NCBI GenBank assembly: GCA_002305415.1
Contig: DBQX01000076.1
Span: forward strand, 1 to 15,579
Direction of reading: 5' to 3'
DNA from: Actinomycetales bacterium UBA1383
Lineage (GTDB): Bacteria > Actinomycetota > Actinomycetes > Actinomycetales > Actinomycetaceae
Length of the DNA: 15,579 nucleotides
Below are positions 15,003-15,579 of this stretch, piece after piece (position 1 is the stretch's first letter; each line of letters opens with the position of its first letter). The notes under the pieces were generated by a model. That model did no database searches and had not been told where the DNA came from. It saw only the letters and a list, made by a program, of their open reading frames with translations. Both the position numbers and the translations under genes were made by a program.

Positions 15003-15027
15003 GGTGGGCGCCCCTGGTGCGCCAACC
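15003..15027 (+). terminator. Hairpin just after the PPi-PEPCK stop
   Basis: GGTGGGCGC (15003-15011), loop CCCTGGT, GCGCCAACC (15019-15027): eight of nine positions pair, with one G-A mismatch. It begins two bases after the stop codon. No U-tract follows, so it may equally be a 3' end-stabilising stem. Confidence 0.45.
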
Positions 15028-15039
15028 GTCCCTTCGAAC

Positions 15040-15318
15040 GTGGTTCGTGTGGTTCTTGGGTCGTACCAGCACGGAAACGGAGGGAATTGGGAATGGGCAG
15101 GCCCGCGCCAGTACGCGCACCAGCACACGAAGGACTGGTCGGCGCGTGTGGACGCCGCGGACGCCTCCGTGTTCGTGACGCCGGAGTACAACCGCTCCTT
15201 CCCCGCGATCCTGAAGAACGCGCTCGACCACCCGCACCGGGGATGGAACTCGCGGCCGGTGCGATGATCCGCGAAGTCCTCCGCGCGCTGGTCACGCTGA
15301 ACATGCCGAGCCGCAGAC
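15040..15318 (+). pseudogene. Decayed NADPH-dependent FMN reductase
   Basis: Remnants of a flavodoxin-fold NAD(P)H:FMN reductase are visible. VVRVVLGS matches the first strand of the family. The flavin-loop region GPRQYAHQHTKDWS, DAADASVFVTPEYN and FPAILKNALDH match its middle. Between these parts roughly 40 residues of the usual protein are missing. The frame then stops at 15267 where intact members continue with a GFVSYGG stretch. A different frame from 15261 encodes AMIREVLRALVTLNM, which resembles the family's last helix. Two internal deletions, the second shifting the frame, would explain this. There is no convincing ribosome site. The middle match is firm; the C-terminal remnant is tentative. 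Confidence 0.65.
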
Positions 15319-15343
15319 AGGCTACTGACCTGAGTGGGCGCGG

Positions 15344-15410
15344 GGTCCGTATCCTCCCGGGAGCGTGAGGAGCGGAATCCGCAACGAGGGCTCCCGGGAG
15401 AGTGGGGACC
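15344..15410. repeat. Large imperfect inverted repeat with inner palindromes
   Basis: GGTCC (15344-15348) plus CTCCCGGGAG (15354-15363) face CTCCCGGGAG (15391-15400) plus GGACC (15406-15410). Of 20 positions, 16 pair normally and two as G-U. CTCCCGGGAG is itself a palindrome, so it also forms a direct repeat 37 bases apart. The 27-base centre contains a further palindrome, GCGGAATCCGC (15372-15382). A small hairpin, CCACGAGCGTGG (15409-15420), abuts it. It lies between the reductase remnant and the end of the arfB gene; a terminator for arfB or a remnant of the event that damaged the reductase are both possible. Otherwise I see no gene in 15319-15465. Confidence 0.6.
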
Positions 15411-15465
15411 ACGAGCGTGGGCAGCGGGACGCCCGCCGGTGACCACGCTGCGCAGGCCCAAGCGG

Positions 15466-15579
15466 TCACTCCGTGGGCTTGCGCCGCAGTTGTTTGGTCC
15501 CCGACCGGATCTTCTTGGCCTCCAGCCGGCGCTCCGTGGCGCCGCGGGTCGGCCGCGTGGGCCGGCGCGGGGGCGACGG
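15466..15579 (-). CDS. arfB: ArfB-type peptidyl-tRNA hydrolase, C-terminal tail (partial)
   Basis: The last 37 codons of a minus-strand gene that continues past the window's right edge. The tail is highly basic (RRPTRPTRGATERRLEAKK, then KQLRRKPTE and stop). The pattern RPTRP-x-K/R-x5-RRL-x-K is the signature C-terminal extension of ArfB (YaeJ/ICT1), which enters the empty mRNA channel of stalled ribosomes while the GGQ domain releases the peptide. The GGQ domain itself is outside the window. The identification rests on the tail alone but the match is distinctive. Confidence 0.75.
   Translation of the reverse strand, partial: PSPPRRPTRPTRGATERRLEAKKIRSGTKQLRRKPTE

Noticed and set aside
12883..15237. 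A 784-codon open frame on the minus strand opposite PPi-PEPCK
   Set aside because: Same shadow composition, antisense to a full-length recognisable enzyme, no domain or ribosome site.
15365..15442. A 25-codon GTG-started frame 9 bases after a TATCCT box
   Set aside because: Too short and arginine-rich, built from the inverted repeat itself, with no homology I recognise; the box could be a chance match.
1..15579. CRISPR array, tRNA, rRNA, insertion sequence or prophage genes
   Set aside because: No regularly spaced repeats, cloverleaf signature, transposase or phage motif was seen; the archease repeat is coding and contiguous.

Overview
This window is very GC-rich, with G or C at most third codon positions, GTG starts and several start codons 6-7 bases downstream of a TANNNT-like -10 box. 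All of this fits a high-GC actinobacterium. The gene content suggests a facultative or anaerobic fermenter: it holds a complete three-subunit [FeFe] hydrogenase and a pyrophosphate-type PEP carboxykinase, an enzyme known from propionic-acid bacteria and relatives. I cannot name the genus from sequence alone.

Layout, left to right. A DoxX-like membrane protein (85-570, +) comes first. Next is an RNA-repair pair, rtcB ligase (633-2135, +) and archease (2132-2650, +), which overlap in a GTGA junction; the archease carries a 24-bp tandem repeat encoding a Pro/Gly/Val loop. Convergent to it, only 13 bases away, lies a large ATPase-LuxR (LAL-type) regulator (2664-5675, -). It is preceded on the same strand by a 54-codon gene for a basic small protein (5711-5875, -). 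A 133-bp divergent intergenic region with strong dyads separates these from an epoxide-hydrolase-like alpha/beta hydrolase (6009-6854, +).

The centre is the hydrogenase operon hydB-hydA-hydC (6960-10666, +). The NuoF-like, H-cluster and NuoE-like subunits are tightly spaced or overlapping, and the operon ends at a 7-bp perfect hairpin. HydB and HydA are short forms lacking several extra iron-sulfur domains of well-studied electron-bifurcating homologues. This suggests a simpler NAD(H)-linked hydrogenase. No maturation genes (hydE, hydF, hydG) are present here.

Downstream are a secreted four-cysteine protein of unknown function (10770-11543, +) and the 1127-residue PPi-PEPCK (11617-15000, +) with its own promoter. 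The right end holds a decayed NADPH-dependent FMN reductase gene, a large imperfect inverted repeat, and the C-terminal tail of an ArfB-type ribosome-rescue hydrolase on the minus strand, cut by the window edge.

How the genes could work together (inference): PPi-PEPCK links PEP and oxaloacetate using pyrophosphate, feeding the succinate/propionate branch or gluconeogenesis. The hydrogenase could dispose of NADH as H2, or recover it, when oxygen is absent. RtcB and archease form an independent RNA-repair module. No CRISPR array, tRNA, rRNA, prophage or insertion sequence was seen.
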